Positions 63,263 to 64,000 of a stretch of 64,000 bases of DNA are shown piece by piece. The DNA is from Mycoplasma leachii PG50 (GTDB lineage Bacteria > Bacillota_I > Bacilli_A > Mycoplasmatales > Mycoplasmataceae): assembly GCF_000183365.1 (NCBI RefSeq), contig NC_014751.1, forward strand, positions 930,001 through 994,000, written 5' to 3'. Made by a program: the position numbers and the translations under genes. The notes beneath the pieces are model-generated. The model had not been told where the DNA came from. It worked only from the letters and a program-made list of their open reading frames with translations, and made no database searches. How positions within the stretch are numbered: position 1 is the stretch's first letter; the number at the start of each line of letters is the position of its first letter.

Positions 63263-63849
63263 ATGGAACCTATTAAACATTTCCTAAATAAAGATTTATC
63301 TAAACTAAGTTTAGAAGAAAAGACAAATTTATTTGTTCTGTTATTACACCCTATTAATTTTGCTATAAAAAAAGTAATGTCTAAATTTCACTCATTACCC
63401 TTAGAACATTCTGATTTGCTAAGCTATGCATGAATAGCATTTGATAATCTTTTAAAAGTTTATCAGGTTAAAAAAATTAGAAAAAAGTTTGTTTGATCTG
63501 TTATTGATGCTGTTAGTTGAAAGTGTACTGATGTATGTACTAAATTATGAATAATAGACATAAGATTTTAAATATGAGTGTTTCTACTTCTAGTATTAAA
63601 AGAGAAATTATTGAAAATATAAAAGATGAAAATTATCAAAATAATGGTATGCCAATACAAGAAATAGTAGACACATATTTTAAAAATTCAAATGAAAAAT
63701 TGGCAAAACAAGTATTTGAAATGTATTTAAATAATTACTCTAACAAAGAGATATGTATAAAACTTGATCTATCAAGAAACAAATTTAAAAAAATTTTGAA
63801 GACAACTATTGACGATTTAAGAAGTATTATTGAACCTTTACTTGATTAA
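63263..63849 (+). pseudogene. Sigma-factor-like protein, copy 2, frameshifted
   Basis: ATG 63263 has TCAGGAG upstream. The N-terminal ORF (LFVLLLHPINFAIKKVMSKFH, then LPLEHSDLLSYAWIAF) ends at TAA 63569 in a tail unlike copy 1. The C-terminal half is open in the next frame from ATG 63547 (NEKLAKQVFEMYLNNYSNKEICIKLDLSRNKFKK shared in part with copy 1, including the HTH). One base missing at about 63545 would join the two. It is either a frameshifted gene or two polypeptides that act together. Confidence 0.65.
63653..63718 (+). repeat. 66-bp identical block, copy 2
   Basis: Partner of 62899-62964; one mismatch follows, then six more identical bases. The two copies are 754 bases apart in direct orientation. 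Confidence 0.9.
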
Positions 63850-63926
63850 TTAAAATTTTTATAAAAAATTAGTTATATCAATATTTTATCCATTATTTGT
63901 TTATTTTTTAGCAATTATTACTTCAT

Positions 63927-63962
63927 ACCAAATATCAGTTTTTCCTGATATTTGGTTTTTTT
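63927..63962 (+). terminator. Terminator after sigma-like copy 2
   Basis: An 11-bp stem CCAAATATCAG/CTGATATTTGG with a T-rich loop and tail. Sequence from 63963 to 64000 shows nothing more. Confidence 0.88.
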
Positions 63963-64000
63963 GTATTGATTAAGCATTTTGAGAATTTCACCATAGGTGT

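Overview
The window is a low-GC mollicute chromosome that reads UGA as tryptophan. Nearly every gene is cut by in-frame TGA codons at conserved Trp positions (for example the Trp before CGPC in thioredoxin), and reading TGA as Trp joins the pieces into full-length proteins. The gene content, the 16S/23S sequence and the p37-p29-p69-type ABC system point to the Mycoplasma mycoides cluster (M. mycoides, M. capricolum or M. leachii). I cannot settle the species from sequence alone.

Layout. 1-8972 is mostly minus strand: a partial MgtA-type P-ATPase, a membrane-anchored HU-like protein with repeats, an MFS transporter, two proteins I do not recognise, and asparagine synthetase AsnA. 9346-21057 carries core genes (S20, MnmE, a DUF2188 protein, TsaD, an alpha/beta hydrolase, a Cof-type HAD phosphatase, AsnS) and a lipoprotein/ATPase/double-permease importer. 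A ComEC gene with a broken N-terminus follows on the minus strand. 23340-28640 is tRNA-Lys, tRNA-Leu and a complete 16S-23S-5S operon with promoter, processing stems and terminator. 28724-37487 is housekeeping: a HAD phosphatase, thioredoxin, LysS/Dus/DUF1904 in one operon, SerS, alanine dehydrogenase and small membrane proteins.

38046-54627 is the accessory part. It holds a DpnM-like methylase with a PD-ExK nuclease and a split wHTH tail, a peroxiredoxin, a frameshifted DUF31 protease lipoprotein, a nonsense-interrupted RDD remnant, a six-enzyme sugar operon behind a lipoprotein gene and an A17 tract (PTS EIIBC, GH38, EIIA, ROK kinase, GH1, DUF871/GH170), a truncated possible restriction-enzyme fragment and a frameshifted coiled-coil gene. 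54710-61842 has a lysophospholipase-like hydrolase, an orphan IS3-type OrfA, DeoD, an unknown protein and the fruR-fruK-fruA operon. The end (62520-63849) has two tandem sigma-factor-like paralogues, each broken near the same place but by a different lesion.

How it works together: sugars enter by PTS (the fru operon, and the GH38/GH1/GH170 operon for phosphorylated oligosaccharides) and feed glycolysis. The p37-type importer probably brings in a phosphorylated cofactor. The accessory block shows much homopolymer-associated gene breakage, consistent with phase variation or decay. Single-base breaks could also be sequencing errors, so each should be confirmed in reads.
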